From contig NZ_LFXA01000005.1 of NCBI RefSeq assembly GCF_001187435.1, forward strand, positions 45,135-109,134: a DNA stretch of 64,000 nt, read 5' to 3'. This stretch comes from Streptomyces caatingaensis (GTDB taxonomy: Bacteria; Actinomycetota; Actinomycetes; Streptomycetales; Streptomycetaceae). A model generated the notes under the pieces. That model was not told where the DNA came from and did not search any database. It saw only the letters and a list, made by a program, of their open reading frames with translations. Position numbers and translations under genes: made by a program. This document shows, piece after piece, positions 33,295-41,774 of the stretch (position 1 is the stretch's first letter; each line of letters begins with the position of its first letter).

Positions 33295-34700
33295 ACTCCC
33301 CACAGAACTACCCCAGTCCGGACAATTCCGACCGCACCGAGCCGTCGGCTCACACCGAGCCATCGGCCCGCACTGAGCCGTCGGCCCGCACTGAGCGGTC
33401 GGACTACACGGACCGGTCGGGCCACACGGGCCGGTTGGGCCACGCGGACCGCTTGGGCCACACGGACAGGTCGGACCACGCCGAGCGTTCGGACCACGCA
33501 GAGCACCCCGGGCGCCGTCGCCTCGCCGAGCCCTTCGGCGACGCCGGCACGCCCGGTACCACTCCCGGCGGTTTGCCGGAGCTCGACGAGCAGGCGCTGC
33601 GACGGCTGATGCACGGCGCCGTCGGGGGACTCCGGCCTTCCGACGGAGCGCTGGACCACCTGCGGCGGGCCGTGCCCGCCCGGCGGGCCCGCCGGCGCCA
33701 GGCGCTGGGCGGGGCCGTCGCGGCCGTGGTGCTGCTCGGCGTGGCGCTGCCCACCGTGCTGCACGTCGCCGACGAGATCGACTCCCCCGGCCCCGGCGAC
33801 CGGCCGGCCAACGCGGCGAGCAGCCGCCACCACTCCGAGGGACCGGCCGACGGCCGGCAGCCCGGAGAATCCGACGACCCCCCGGGCGAGCGTTCCCGCG
33901 ACGGGTCGGTGGCCCGCGGCGACCACCGCGCCGAGCCGTCGGGCGATGGTGCACGAACGCGCGAGACCGGGGCCCCGCAGGGCACCGACCGGTCGGGCGG
34001 CGCCACGGTGCCGCCCCCGCCGGGCGCCACCCTGGGCGCCGCCGCGCCGGTCTGCTCGCGGTCCCAGCTCGGCGGGGGCTCCGGCGTCGTGGGCTCCGCC
34101 GACGCGGCCGGCCGGATCTACGGTGCCTTCCGCATCGTCAACGTCTCCCACGCGGCCTGTGCCGTGACCGGCCCCGGCTCGCTCGTCGCCAGCGCCCGGA
34201 CCGGCGCCGCCGGCCACACCAGGGTCGCCGTCGTCGATCACACCTCCGGTGACCCGGCGGCCGGACTGCCCGACCCCCGGCGCGAGCCCCGGGAGGTCGT
34301 GCTGCGGCCGGGCCAGGCCTACGAGGTGAAGTTCGCCTGGGTGCCGTCGGCCGACGGCGCACCGGGTGCGTGCACGAAGGACGGCAGCAGCCCCACGCCG
34401 AGCTCCTCGCCGGCCACCCCGGCCACGACCGCCTCCCACGCCCCCGTGCTGTCGACGGCCGGGGCCCCGGAGACGCCCGCCGCGGCCGGCTCCGGCGGCT
34501 CTGCAGGCTCCGGGAGCTCCACCGGTGCGGGCGGCACGGGCGGTTCCGGAGGTTCGGGCGGGACGACCGGCGGAGGCATCACCCTCACCAACACTCCGAT
34601 GGCGGGCGAACCAGCCGCCGCCGAGGCCCGCATTCCGGAGGCGTGTGCCGGGACGGTCTACCACACCGGTGCCCTGCCGGCCTCCGCGCCGACACCGTAG
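33291..34700 (+). CDS. Membrane-anchored protein, probable sigma-factor partner
   Basis: A 469-residue protein with one transmembrane helix near residue 145 (GGAVAAVVLLGVALPTVLHV). The cytoplasmic part has a degenerate repeat of TEPSA/RSDH/GH-type units (residues 10-70; EPSARTEPSARTERSD and so on) and a short helical segment (LDEQALRRLMHGAVGGLRPS) resembling the end of anti-sigma domains. The outer part is Pro/Gly/Ser-rich, then has a beta-sandwich-like domain with Cys residues (AAPVCSRSQLGG, SHAACAVTGPGSLVAS, VLRPGQAYEVKFAWVP) similar to DUF4232-type secreted domains, and a Gly/Ser-rich tail. Translational coupling to the sigma factor suggests it regulates that factor or responds at the envelope. 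Confidence 0.65.
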   Translation: MNSPQNYPSPDNSDRTEPSAHTEPSARTEPSARTERSDYTDRSGHTGRLGHADRLGHTDRSDHAERSDHAEHPGRRRLAEPFGDAGTPGTTPGGLPELDEQALRRLMHGAVGGLRPSDGALDHLRRAVPARRARRRQALGGAVAAVVLLGVALPTVLHVADEIDSPGPGDRPANAASSRHHSEGPADGRQPGESDDPPGERSRDGSVARGDHRAEPSGDGARTRETGAPQGTDRSGGATVPPPPGATLGAAAPVCSRSQLGGGSGVVGSADAAGRIYGAFRIVNVSHAACAVTGPGSLVASARTGAAGHTRVAVVDHTSGDPAAGLPDPRREPREVVLRPGQAYEVKFAWVPSADGAPGACTKDGSSPTPSSSPATPATTASHAPVLSTAGAPETPAAAGSGGSAGSGSSTGAGGTGGSGGSGGTTGGGITLTNTPMAGEPAAAEARIPEACAGTVYHTGALPASAPTP

Positions 34701-35038
34701 AAGCCATCACCGGGCGTAGGAGCCATCACCGGGCGTAGGAGCCGTCTCCGCAGGGGAAGCCGTGGCCGTGGGAGCCCTCGCCGTACGGGCGCCGGCCGCA
34801 TGAGCCGTCGCGCCTTCTCCTCGTCATCCCCCGCTCACCACCTCCCTCCTTCCTCTGCGGTGTCTCCTTGCTTGGGACGGGGCGCCGTCCCGGCGCCCTC
34901 CTCGGGGGTCGGGACCGGGACGGCGACCTGGACGGGCCCCGTTGGCCCCGCCCCGCTCGGGCTCGGCTAGGCTCCCGCCCGGGCCCGTACGGGGAGGCCC
35001 GGTGCGGCCCCGCCGCGCGCTCCCCGTACCGTGGGGGT
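34701..35038. other. Intergenic stretch with a short tandem repeat
   Basis: It begins with two copies of a 20-bp unit, gccatcaccgggcgtaggag, just after the stop at 34700, with a third partial degenerate copy. The rest is GC-rich with no supported gene. The promoter of the SURF1 gene should be near its right end. Confidence 0.55.
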
Positions 35039-35881
35039 GTGTATCGGTTTCTGCTGACCCCCCGCTGGTGGGTGATCAACGCCTTCGCCGTGCTGGCCAT
35101 CCCCTTCTGCCTGTTCATGGGGACCTGGCAGCTCGGCCGCTTCGAGACGCGCGTCGACTCGCACCGCGAACAGCAGAACCACGCCGACGAGGCCCGCACC
35201 GCCCCCGCGGTGCCGCTGAAGGACCTCCTTCCAGTGACCACCGAGACCTCTGGCCGCAAGGCCCGGGTGACCGGCCACTACGACGCCGGGCGTCAACTGC
35301 TCGTCCCCGACCGGGAACTGGACGGCCGCAACGGCTTCTACGTCCTGACCCCGCTGCGGACCGACGACGGCAAGGCCCTTCCGGTGGTGCGGGGCTGGCT
35401 CCCCGGCGATGCCGGCGCGAAAGCCGACACCACCGGGATCCCCGCCCCGCCCACCGGCCGGGTCACCGTCGACGGCGCGCTCCAGTCCTCCGAGAGCCCC
35501 ACGTCCAAGGGCGTCGGCGTATCCGGCGGCCTGCCCGCCGGACAGGTGGGTGTGATCAGCGCGGCCTCACTGGTCAACCTCGTGCCGTACGGGGTGCACG
35601 ACGCGTGGATCACGGCGACCGACGCGCCGCGTCCGCTGACCGTGGTGCCCCCCGCCGCCCCCCCCAACAGCGGCCTCGACCTCAAGGCGTTCCAGAACCT
35701 CGGCTACACCGGTGAGTGGTTCATCTTCGTCGGCTTCGTGCTCTTCATGTGGTTCAGGCTCTTCCGCCGTGAGGTCGAAGCCTTCCGGGACGCGGAGCTG
35801 GGCATCACCCCCGATCCCGGGCCGGGGACGGACGGCCCAGATGCCGCTCCGCAAAAGCGATCTCCAGCCGGAGCTGCTTGA
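35039..35881 (+). CDS. SURF1-family cytochrome oxidase assembly protein
   Basis: A 280-residue membrane protein, standard for SURF1. An N-terminal helix (WWVINAFAVLAIPFCLFMGTW) follows the YRFLLTPRWW start, the family's GTWQLGRFETR is conserved, the periplasmic domain has VTGHYDAGRQLLVPDRELDG, NGFYVLTPL and PVVRGWLPGD, and the C-terminal helix GEWFIFVGFVLFMWFRLF closes it. It assists cytochrome aa3 assembly. GTG 35039 is the likely start because it puts the helix where the family has it. The last 77 bp overlap the 3' end of the convergent peptidase gene. Confidence 0.9.
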   Translation: MYRFLLTPRWWVINAFAVLAIPFCLFMGTWQLGRFETRVDSHREQQNHADEARTAPAVPLKDLLPVTTETSGRKARVTGHYDAGRQLLVPDRELDGRNGFYVLTPLRTDDGKALPVVRGWLPGDAGAKADTTGIPAPPTGRVTVDGALQSSESPTSKGVGVSGGLPAGQVGVISAASLVNLVPYGVHDAWITATDAPRPLTVVPPAAPPNSGLDLKAFQNLGYTGEWFIFVGFVLFMWFRLFRREVEAFRDAELGITPDPGPGTDGPDAAPQKRSPAGAA

Positions 35882-37649
35882 TCCGCTCCTCCACGACGAG
35901 GGAGCCGTGGCCCGCGTCGTAGCGGTAGACCTCGTGCGGATGCCCGCGTTCCTCCAGGCGCCGCACATAGTTCTCGATCTGGCGGATCGGGCAGCGCGGG
36001 TCGTTCATCCCGGCGGAGATGTAGACCGGGGCGCGCACGGCGTCCACATAGGTCAGCGGTGAGGACGCGGTGAAGCGCTCCGGGACCTCCTCCGGGGTGC
36101 CGCCGAGGAGTGTGCGGTCCAGTGCTTTGAGGGCCTCCATCTCGTCGTGGTAGGCCGTCACATAGTCGGCGACGGGGACCGCGGCCAGCCCCAGCGCCCA
36201 GGCGTCGGGCTGGGTGCCCAGGCCCAGGAGCGTCAGATAGCCGCCCCAGGAGCCGCCCGCCAGGACGAGCCGCTCCGGGTCGGCGAGCCCGGAGGCGACG
36301 GCCCACTCGCGCACCGCGCCGATGTCCTCCAGCTCGATCAGCCCGACGCGGTGCTTGAGCGCGTCCGTCCAGGCGCGCCCGTAGCCCGTCGAACCGCGAT
36401 AGTTGACGCGTACGACCGCGAAGCCGTGGTCCACCCAGGCCGCCGGGCCCGCCACGAAGGCGTCGCTGTCGTGCCAGGTGGGTCCGCCGTGGATGTCGAA
36501 GACCGTCGGGAAGGGGCCCTCGCCCGCCGGCTTCTGCACCAGGGCGTGGATCCTGCCGCCCGGACCCTCCACCCATATGTCCTCGACCGGGACCGAGTCC
36601 GGGGCATGGCTCACGCCGTCCGCGCCCGCCGGCGGCTCCAGCACCACGTGCCCGGCCGTGGACCGGACGACCGGCGGCTTCTCCGCCGAGGACCACAGGA
36701 ACTCCACCGTCCCGTCGGGCCGCGGCAGGGCGCCGGAGACCGTCCCGGCGGGGGTGTCGAGGCGGGTCAGCGCGCCGTCGGCCAGGTCGTAGCGCCAGAG
36801 CTCGCTGCGCGCGTGGTGGCTGTGCTCGACGAGCAGCGCCGAGCCGTCCGGATACCAGTCGGCCTCGAGGTCGCCGGGGAGGTCGATGTCGAGCGCGGTC
36901 TCCGTGCCGGTGGCCGCGTCCCACAGCATCGGCTCCCAGCGGCCGCGCCGCTGGTGCCCGACGAGTAGCCGGGTGTCGCCCGCGACCGGCGCGAAGCCCA
37001 TCGCGGACAGGCCCAGCTCCTCGGTGCCGCCCCGGGTGTCGTCCAGCTCGGCGACGGTCGTGCCGTCCGTGCGGACGACGCGGATCGCCGAGTGCATGGC
37101 GTCGCCGTGCTCGGTGTGCTCGATGGCGATCAGAGTGCCGTCGTGGGACAGGCCGGCGACGTCCGCCGACTGCTCGTGCCGGTAGATCTCCACGGGCGCC
37201 GCGCCCGGGCGCACCACGTGCACCGAGGAGCCGGCCTTGTCGGTGGAGCGGCCGATCACCGCCGTGCCGTCCCGGCCGAGGGCCAGGCCGCCCGGGTAGG
37301 ACGGCTCGAGGCCGGGCGCCGCCGGTTCGTCCGGCCCGCCGTGGAAGGGCTGGCGCATCCAGACGCCGAACTCGTCACCGTCCGTGTCCGAGAACCACCA
37401 GATCCACTCGCCGTCCGGCGTGAGTATCCCGCCCGTCGTCCCGTTGGGCCGGTCCGTGGCCTGGCGCAGGCCGCCGGTGGCACGGTCCCACGCGTACACC
37501 TCGAACGTTCCGGTCGCGTTCGAAGTGAACAGCGAACGGTCCGGCGCGTCCTCCGCCCATCTGGGCAGCCCCACGCGGGGCGCCCGGAAGCGCTTCTCCC
37601 AATCGGGCATGTGCCCGTCGCCCCGCAGGGCCCCGTTGCTCTCAGTCAT
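35805..37649 (-). CDS. S9-family prolyl oligopeptidase
   Basis: A 614-residue serine peptidase. The N-terminal 370 residues form a beta-propeller (repeated blades such as TSNATGTFEVYAWDRATGGL and GTLIAIEHTEHGDAM). The alpha/beta-hydrolase domain has FDIHGGPTWHDSDAF, LAGGSWGGYLTLLGLG (catalytic Ser), a catalytic Asp near DPRCPIRQIENY and YRYDAGHGSLV (catalytic His). It cleaves short peptides and is cytoplasmic (no signal peptide). ATG 37649 starts MTESNGALRGDGHMPDW; longer starts add low-complexity sequence. Confidence 0.9.
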   Translation of the reverse strand: MTESNGALRGDGHMPDWEKRFRAPRVGLPRWAEDAPDRSLFTSNATGTFEVYAWDRATGGLRQATDRPNGTTGGILTPDGEWIWWFSDTDGDEFGVWMRQPFHGGPDEPAAPGLEPSYPGGLALGRDGTAVIGRSTDKAGSSVHVVRPGAAPVEIYRHEQSADVAGLSHDGTLIAIEHTEHGDAMHSAIRVVRTDGTTVAELDDTRGGTEELGLSAMGFAPVAGDTRLLVGHQRRGRWEPMLWDAATGTETALDIDLPGDLEADWYPDGSALLVEHSHHARSELWRYDLADGALTRLDTPAGTVSGALPRPDGTVEFLWSSAEKPPVVRSTAGHVVLEPPAGADGVSHAPDSVPVEDIWVEGPGGRIHALVQKPAGEGPFPTVFDIHGGPTWHDSDAFVAGPAAWVDHGFAVVRVNYRGSTGYGRAWTDALKHRVGLIELEDIGAVREWAVASGLADPERLVLAGGSWGGYLTLLGLGTQPDAWALGLAAVPVADYVTAYHDEMEALKALDRTLLGGTPEEVPERFTASSPLTYVDAVRAPVYISAGMNDPRCPIRQIENYVRRLEERGHPHEVYRYDAGHGSLVVEERIKQLRLEIAFAERHLGRPSPARDRG

Positions 37650-37821
37650 GCCCCCATTCTGCGCCGAACCGCCGACATCCAGACCGGCCGCGGTCGAGTC
37701 TGTGGACGACCGACTGCTTGTGGACAACTCCGTGCCCCGGTCGGGTGGTTGTACGGTGTGAAGCTGACGGGATGGTGGCAGATCCCGGTCCATTGTCAGT
37801 GGCGTGAGTCATAGTCGGGGC

Positions 37822-38325
37822 ATGTACGAGACGCCGGACGACCTGACCGCTCTCCAACGCCTGCTCGACGACAGCCATGCCGCGGCGGGCCCCCATCTGC
37901 GCTCTGTCCTGGACGAGGAGCGCCGACTGGACGCCGCCGGGGTCGTGGCCCGGCTCCCGGGCATATCGATGATGGCCCTGGCGACGGTGACGGCCGTCGG
38001 CGAGCCGAGGGTCGGCGTCGTCGACGGGCACTTCTTCCGCGGCCGGTTCTACTTCGGATCGGGGCGGGATTCGGTGCGCTTCCGGCACATCCGTGCCCGC
38101 CCCGCGGTCAGTGCCACGGTGTTCGAGGGGCAGAGCCTTCAAATCACGGTGCACGGAAAGGCGGTTGAGGTGTCACCCGCGGACGATCCGGCTCTTGAGT
38201 CCTTCCTGATCGAGCTGCACGGCAGGGATCTGTGGGACGGGTGGCTCAAGGGCGTCGCGTGGGCACGGATCGAGCCGGCGAAGATGTTCACATTCCACAA
38301 CCCGGCCGCGCAGTCGGCGCGTTAG
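37822..38325 (+). CDS. Pyridoxamine 5'-phosphate oxidase-fold protein
   Basis: A 167-residue protein with the split-barrel flavin-binding fold. LATVTAVGEPRVGVVDGHFF near residue 60, GRFYFGSGRDSVRFRHIRAR near residue 80 and PAVSATVFEGQSLQITVHGK near residue 100 give the beta-barrel order typical of PNPOx-like proteins. These usually bind FMN, F420 or heme; which one cannot be told. I chose ATG 37822 (MYETPDDLTALQRLL); GTG 37804 in the same frame would add six residues. Confidence 0.75.
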   Translation: MYETPDDLTALQRLLDDSHAAAGPHLRSVLDEERRLDAAGVVARLPGISMMALATVTAVGEPRVGVVDGHFFRGRFYFGSGRDSVRFRHIRARPAVSATVFEGQSLQITVHGKAVEVSPADDPALESFLIELHGRDLWDGWLKGVAWARIEPAKMFTFHNPAAQSAR

Positions 38326-38349
38326 AGCGGCGAGCGGCGGTCCGGGCCG

Positions 38350-38841
38350 TCAGCAGGGTCGGCACGCGCCGTGGAGGTTGGTCTCCAACAGGCCGAGCAG
38401 ACGGCTCAGTTCGGCGCGGTCATGGTCGCCGAGTCCGGCGAGCGTGGCGTTTTCGAGTTCCTGCCACACCTCGGCGACCTCGCCCCGCAGCGCCTCCCCC
38501 TGTTCCGTGGTCTTCACCATGACCGCGCGACGGTCGGCGGGGTCCGGCTGCCGGCCGACCAGTCCCGCCTGCTCCAGGCGCTGCACCATGCGCGTCACCG
38601 TGGACGGGTCCAGGCCGCCCATCAGCTTGATCAACTCGCTCTGGCGCTGCGGACCGTGCTCCCACAGGGCCATCATCAGCAGCTCCTGCCCGGGGTAGAG
38701 GCCGAGGCGGCGCAGCAGCTGCCCGGCGGTGATCCGATGGAGTTTGGAGACGCGGGCGATGGCATGACTGATCTCGCCGCACGTGCCGGAGTCCGTGGTG
38801 GTGGTCGCCTCGTTCGGGCACTGGTACTCGGCGCCGGTCAT
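38350..38841 (-). CDS. MarR-family transcriptional regulator
   Basis: A 163-residue dimeric winged-helix repressor. LYPGQELLMMALWEHGPQRQ (near residue 50), SELIKLMGGLDPSTVTRMVQ (recognition helix) and GLVGRQPDPADRRAVMVKTT (wing) are the family signature. Cys residues at the N-terminus (EYQCPNEA, SGTCGEIS) and C-terminus (HGACRPC) may allow redox sensing of electrophiles. It diverges from the Old Yellow Enzyme gene across a region with two palindromic sites, which points to control of that gene. Confidence 0.88.
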   Translation of the reverse strand: MTGAEYQCPNEATTTTDSGTCGEISHAIARVSKLHRITAGQLLRRLGLYPGQELLMMALWEHGPQRQSELIKLMGGLDPSTVTRMVQRLEQAGLVGRQPDPADRRAVMVKTTEQGEALRGEVAEVWQELENATLAGLGDHDRAELSRLLGLLETNLHGACRPC

Positions 38842-38978
38842 GGGATGCCTCCTGGTTCGCCGGCCCAGTCGTGCCGACTCTGTGATGTGCGGGTCTCCGA
38901 GGTGCGGATCTCCGATGTGCGGGTCTGTGTCCCGCCGCTTCGACGGGAGCTCCGGAAATCTTCTCCCGTCCCATTATG

Positions 38979-39036
38979 TTGGCCGACCAAGTAATGCGCT
39001 ACAGTGGCGCCAGGCCAGCCACTTGGTCGGCCAAGT
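38979..39036. promoter_or_regulatory. Pair of MarR-type operators
   Basis: ACTTGGTCGGCCAAGT (39021-39036) has perfect 6-bp arms around TCGG and ends 17 bp before the ATG at 39054. TTGGCCGACCAA (38979-38990) is the same site in the opposite orientation, 30 bp further upstream. The spacing (42 bp centre to centre, four helical turns) allows two dimers on one DNA face. Confidence 0.8.
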
Positions 39037-39053
39037 AAATGGGAGGGTTAGTC

Positions 39054-40121
39054 ATGACCAGCGCTTTCGACCAGATCACCGTCGGCGGCCGGCAGCTCGC
39101 CAACCGCATCGTGATGGCTCCGATGACCCGCAGCCGCGCGGCCGCCGGCGGTGTCGTCACTGAACTCACCGCCGAGTACTACGCCCAGCGCGCCTCCGCC
39201 GGCCTGATCGTCACCGAGGGCGTCCAGCCCTCCGTCGTGGGCCAGGGCTACCCCTCCACCCCGGGCCTGCACAGCGCCGAACAGGTCGCCGCCTGGCGTA
39301 AGGTCACGGACGCCGTGCACGCCGAGGGCGGCCGGATCTTCGCCCAGCTCATGCACACCGGCCGCATCGGGCACCCCGTCCTGCTGCCCGACGGGCTCAC
39401 CCCCGTCGGCCCCTCGCCTGTCGCCGCGCAGGGCCAGGTCTTCACGGGCCAGGGCCTCGAGGACTTCGTCACCCCGCGCGAGCTCACCGAGGACGAGATC
39501 CGGCAGACCGTCGCCGACTTCGTGAGCGCCGCCCGCAACGCCGTCGAGGCAGGCTTCGACGGGGTCGAGCTGCACGGCGCCAACGGCTACCTCATCCAGC
39601 AGTTCCTGGCGACCAACTCCAACCTGCGCACCGACGACTGGGGCGGCTCGGTCGAGGGCCGCATCCGCTTCGCCGTGGAGGTCACCGAGGCGGTCGCCGC
39701 CGCGATCGGCGCGGAGCGCACCGGCATCCGCCTGTCGCCCGGCGGCACCCTCAACGACATCCACGAAGCCGACCCGCGCCCCACCTACGAGGCCCTGGTC
39801 TCCCGCATCGCCCCGCTGGGCCTGGCCTACCTGCACATCATGGAGCCCGGCGACCGCGAGCTGACCGTCGCCCTGCGCAAGCTCTTCGACGGCCCGTTCA
39901 TCCTCAACCCCTTCACCGCCAGCGAGCCCACCGGCCCCGAACACCTCTCCCTCATCGAGGACGGCACCGCCGACCTCATCTCCTTCGGCGGCCTCTTCCT
40001 CGCCAACCCGGACCTCCCCCGCCGCCTCGCCACCGGCGGCCCCTTCAACACCCCCGACCGCTCCACCTTCTACGGCGGCGACGCCAAGGGCTACACCGAC
40101 TACCCGTCCCTGGAGAGCTGA
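39054..40121 (+). CDS. Alkene reductase, Old Yellow Enzyme family
   Basis: A 355-residue FMN-dependent ene-reductase that uses NADPH to reduce activated C=C bonds. The TIM barrel starts QITVGGRQLANRIVMAPMTR, and has GRIFAQLMHTGRIGHP, GFDGVELHGANGYLIQQF with the flavin/substrate His and Asn, LATNSNLRTDDWGG and the C-terminal GGLFLANPDLPRRLATGG. ATG 39054 is preceded by GGGAGG; ATG 39039 would cut that site in two. The gene is divergent from marR and has both operators in its promoter, so electrophiles probably induce it. Confidence 0.93.
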   Translation: MTSAFDQITVGGRQLANRIVMAPMTRSRAAAGGVVTELTAEYYAQRASAGLIVTEGVQPSVVGQGYPSTPGLHSAEQVAAWRKVTDAVHAEGGRIFAQLMHTGRIGHPVLLPDGLTPVGPSPVAAQGQVFTGQGLEDFVTPRELTEDEIRQTVADFVSAARNAVEAGFDGVELHGANGYLIQQFLATNSNLRTDDWGGSVEGRIRFAVEVTEAVAAAIGAERTGIRLSPGGTLNDIHEADPRPTYEALVSRIAPLGLAYLHIMEPGDRELTVALRKLFDGPFILNPFTASEPTGPEHLSLIEDGTADLISFGGLFLANPDLPRRLATGGPFNTPDRSTFYGGDAKGYTDYPSLES

Positions 40122-40134
40122 CGCTCGTCGCGGC

Positions 40135-40184
40135 CCCCGTCCGCCATCCCGCGCAATGACCGAGGCGCGGGACGACGGACGGGG
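40135..40184. terminator. Terminator after the ene-reductase gene
   Basis: CCCCGTCCG ... CGGACGGGG enclose a second pair TCCCGCG ... CGCGGGA, giving a long two-part stem 14 bp after the stop codon. It marks the end of the conserved chromosomal block. Confidence 0.7.
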
Positions 40185-40542
40185 ATCGCGCCATGCCGCG
40201 GCCCGGGCGGTACCTTCGAGCGCCTTTCGCGCGGAGCGGCGATCGCGCGTGCCACGCCGACAGCTTGTGCCCGGCAGCCTGCCTTCATGCAACGCCTGGC
40301 AGGCGTCCTCCTGGCGCTCTGCCGGCCCTGTGCCCGGCATCGTCGATGAGCATGCTTAGGCAACCCCTGCCACAGACGCGCAGTCGCAGTCGCCGGCCTC
40401 CTTTGTCCCAGGGGTCCCGAGCGTCTGGATGCGCGGGCGCTCGGGGCGCCTCACCCCCTGCACGGGTGTCGTGGGCCTCCCCACGGAGCTCGCCCCGTGC
40501 CGCCGGATGGCATGGCCCGGCGGCACGGGGCGCAGGTGTTCG
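40185..40542. other. Non-coding stretch at the border of the right accessory region
   Basis: About 360 bp in which I see no supported gene, tRNA or repeat on either strand. Confidence 0.5.
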
Positions 40543-40779
40543 TTACTTCTGTGGGCAGATGCTTTCCGCCCAGCGGATGAGGGCACTTCCTGCTTCCTCG
40601 TGGCCCATCACACAGAGGGACGCGCCGACGGCATCGGCCACGGCGGGCAGCCCGAGTCCGACCCAGGCGAAAGCATTCTGTGTTCTCGGGTGCTCCAAAG
40701 ACGCTTGGTCCGGTGTGCGCTGTTCGCTCGGCGCGGTCCTGTGGTCCTGCGGTCCACCCGGTGTTTGTGCAGTGAGCAT
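40543..40779 (-). CDS. Small hypothetical protein, 78 residues
   Basis: Starts MLTAQTPGGPQDHRTAPSEQ with a polar N-terminus and a hydrophobic C-terminal half (NAFAWVGLGLPAVADAVGAS, then LIRWAESICPQK) containing two Cys. ATG 40779 is preceded by GCGAGGGACTG, a good ribosome binding site, which is the main evidence that it is real. It could be a membrane-associated peptide or a precursor peptide, but there is no modification or export gene next to it. Family unknown. Confidence 0.4.
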   Translation of the reverse strand: MLTAQTPGGPQDHRTAPSEQRTPDQASLEHPRTQNAFAWVGLGLPAVADAVGASLCVMGHEEAGSALIRWAESICPQK

Positions 40780-41309
40780 GACAGTCCCTCGCTTATACAT
40801 GCTGCCGCATGCGGTGAATGGATGAACTGACCCTGGAGTGCCAGGTAGTTAGCCGCGCAAGTCCCTTAGCGGTACCCGTCGGCGCTCTCGGTGCCAAGGG
40901 AACGGAGGTGCCCGGCGAGGCGATTCGAGTTCTCGCCTGTGGGCGTACTGGTCGCGCGAGCCCACCGTTGAACCGGGACTCCGCGACTGCTTGAAGCAGG
41001 TTCGGCATTCCGCCGCAGCCGCAGTCGGTCATCCCCACTCCCTCGCCACGCAAGCCCTCTTCGCCGGCGCATGCGGTCCGGAAGTGAGTCCTGCGAGTAG
41101 CCGACCCGATCCCCAAAGCGGCCATATCGGCCAGCTGTTCGGCTTCAGTGCGCCACGAGCGCGTGCCCTGCCCAGTACGCCCATGTCACCCCGGCATGCG
41201 GAAGCGCCTCTGAGGCGGACGGGCGAGAGTGTGGCATGTGTCACTCGATGCTCGTCCGGCGATAAGCCCGGGGTGGGTCGCCGGGGCTATGGACAGGTGA
41301 AATCGGAGC
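40780..41309. other. Non-coding stretch upstream of the drmA remnant
   Basis: About 530 bp with no frame that makes protein sense. The missing 5' part of a helicase gene would have to lie here if the locus were whole; it does not. Confidence 0.5.
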
Positions 41310-41774
41310 GTGGAGCCGACGAGCGTCACGCCGTGGTCGTTGGCCTCACGCGACCGGTCGCTCGCCGGCGCACTCGTGGCACTGCTGAGGCAGTCGTTCA
41401 CGGTACTCGCCCCCAAGGACGCGGCGGGTCGGCTCGACCTGAAGGACGACAGGACCCGCGAAGCGGTTGATCGGCTCGTCGACAGGTTCCTGGGCTACGT
41501 GAGGCGTGCCGACGGTCTCGAAGCGACGGAGACGCGCTCTGCGGTGTGGAGCCTTCTGAGGGATTGGGACCGGCGGGCCGCACAGGCACGCGAGGCGGAC
41601 GAACCCCTTTACTACCAGCGTACGAATAAAGATCAAGCAGCTCTGTTGAAGAGGTCCGGTCAGCCGGGCGAAGGGTGGCTCGTCGCAGACTCGATGAGGT
41701 CCGTGGAGCCCAACGTGGCGGTCGAGGTCCAGGAGCCGCAGGAGGAGGTGCACCGTGGAGAAGATCAGACATGA
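41310..41774 (+). pseudogene. C-terminal remnant of a DrmA-like helicase
   Basis: A 154-codon frame opened by GTG 41310 just after an in-frame stop. The C-terminal half reads RSAVWSLLRDWDRRAAQARE, then YYQRTNKDQAALLKR and VADSMRSVEPNVAVEVQEP. The SMRxVEP block resembles the very end of DrmA (DISARM helicase) proteins as I remember them. None of the helicase motifs is present. It overlaps the start of drmB by 20 bp, the expected order drmA-drmB. This is probably a truncated gene, though a short free-standing protein cannot be ruled out. Confidence 0.5.

Noticed and set aside
32434..33954. Long Arg/Gly/Pro-rich frame antisense to the sigma factor and its partner
   Set aside because: Low-complexity shadow caused by high third-position GC.
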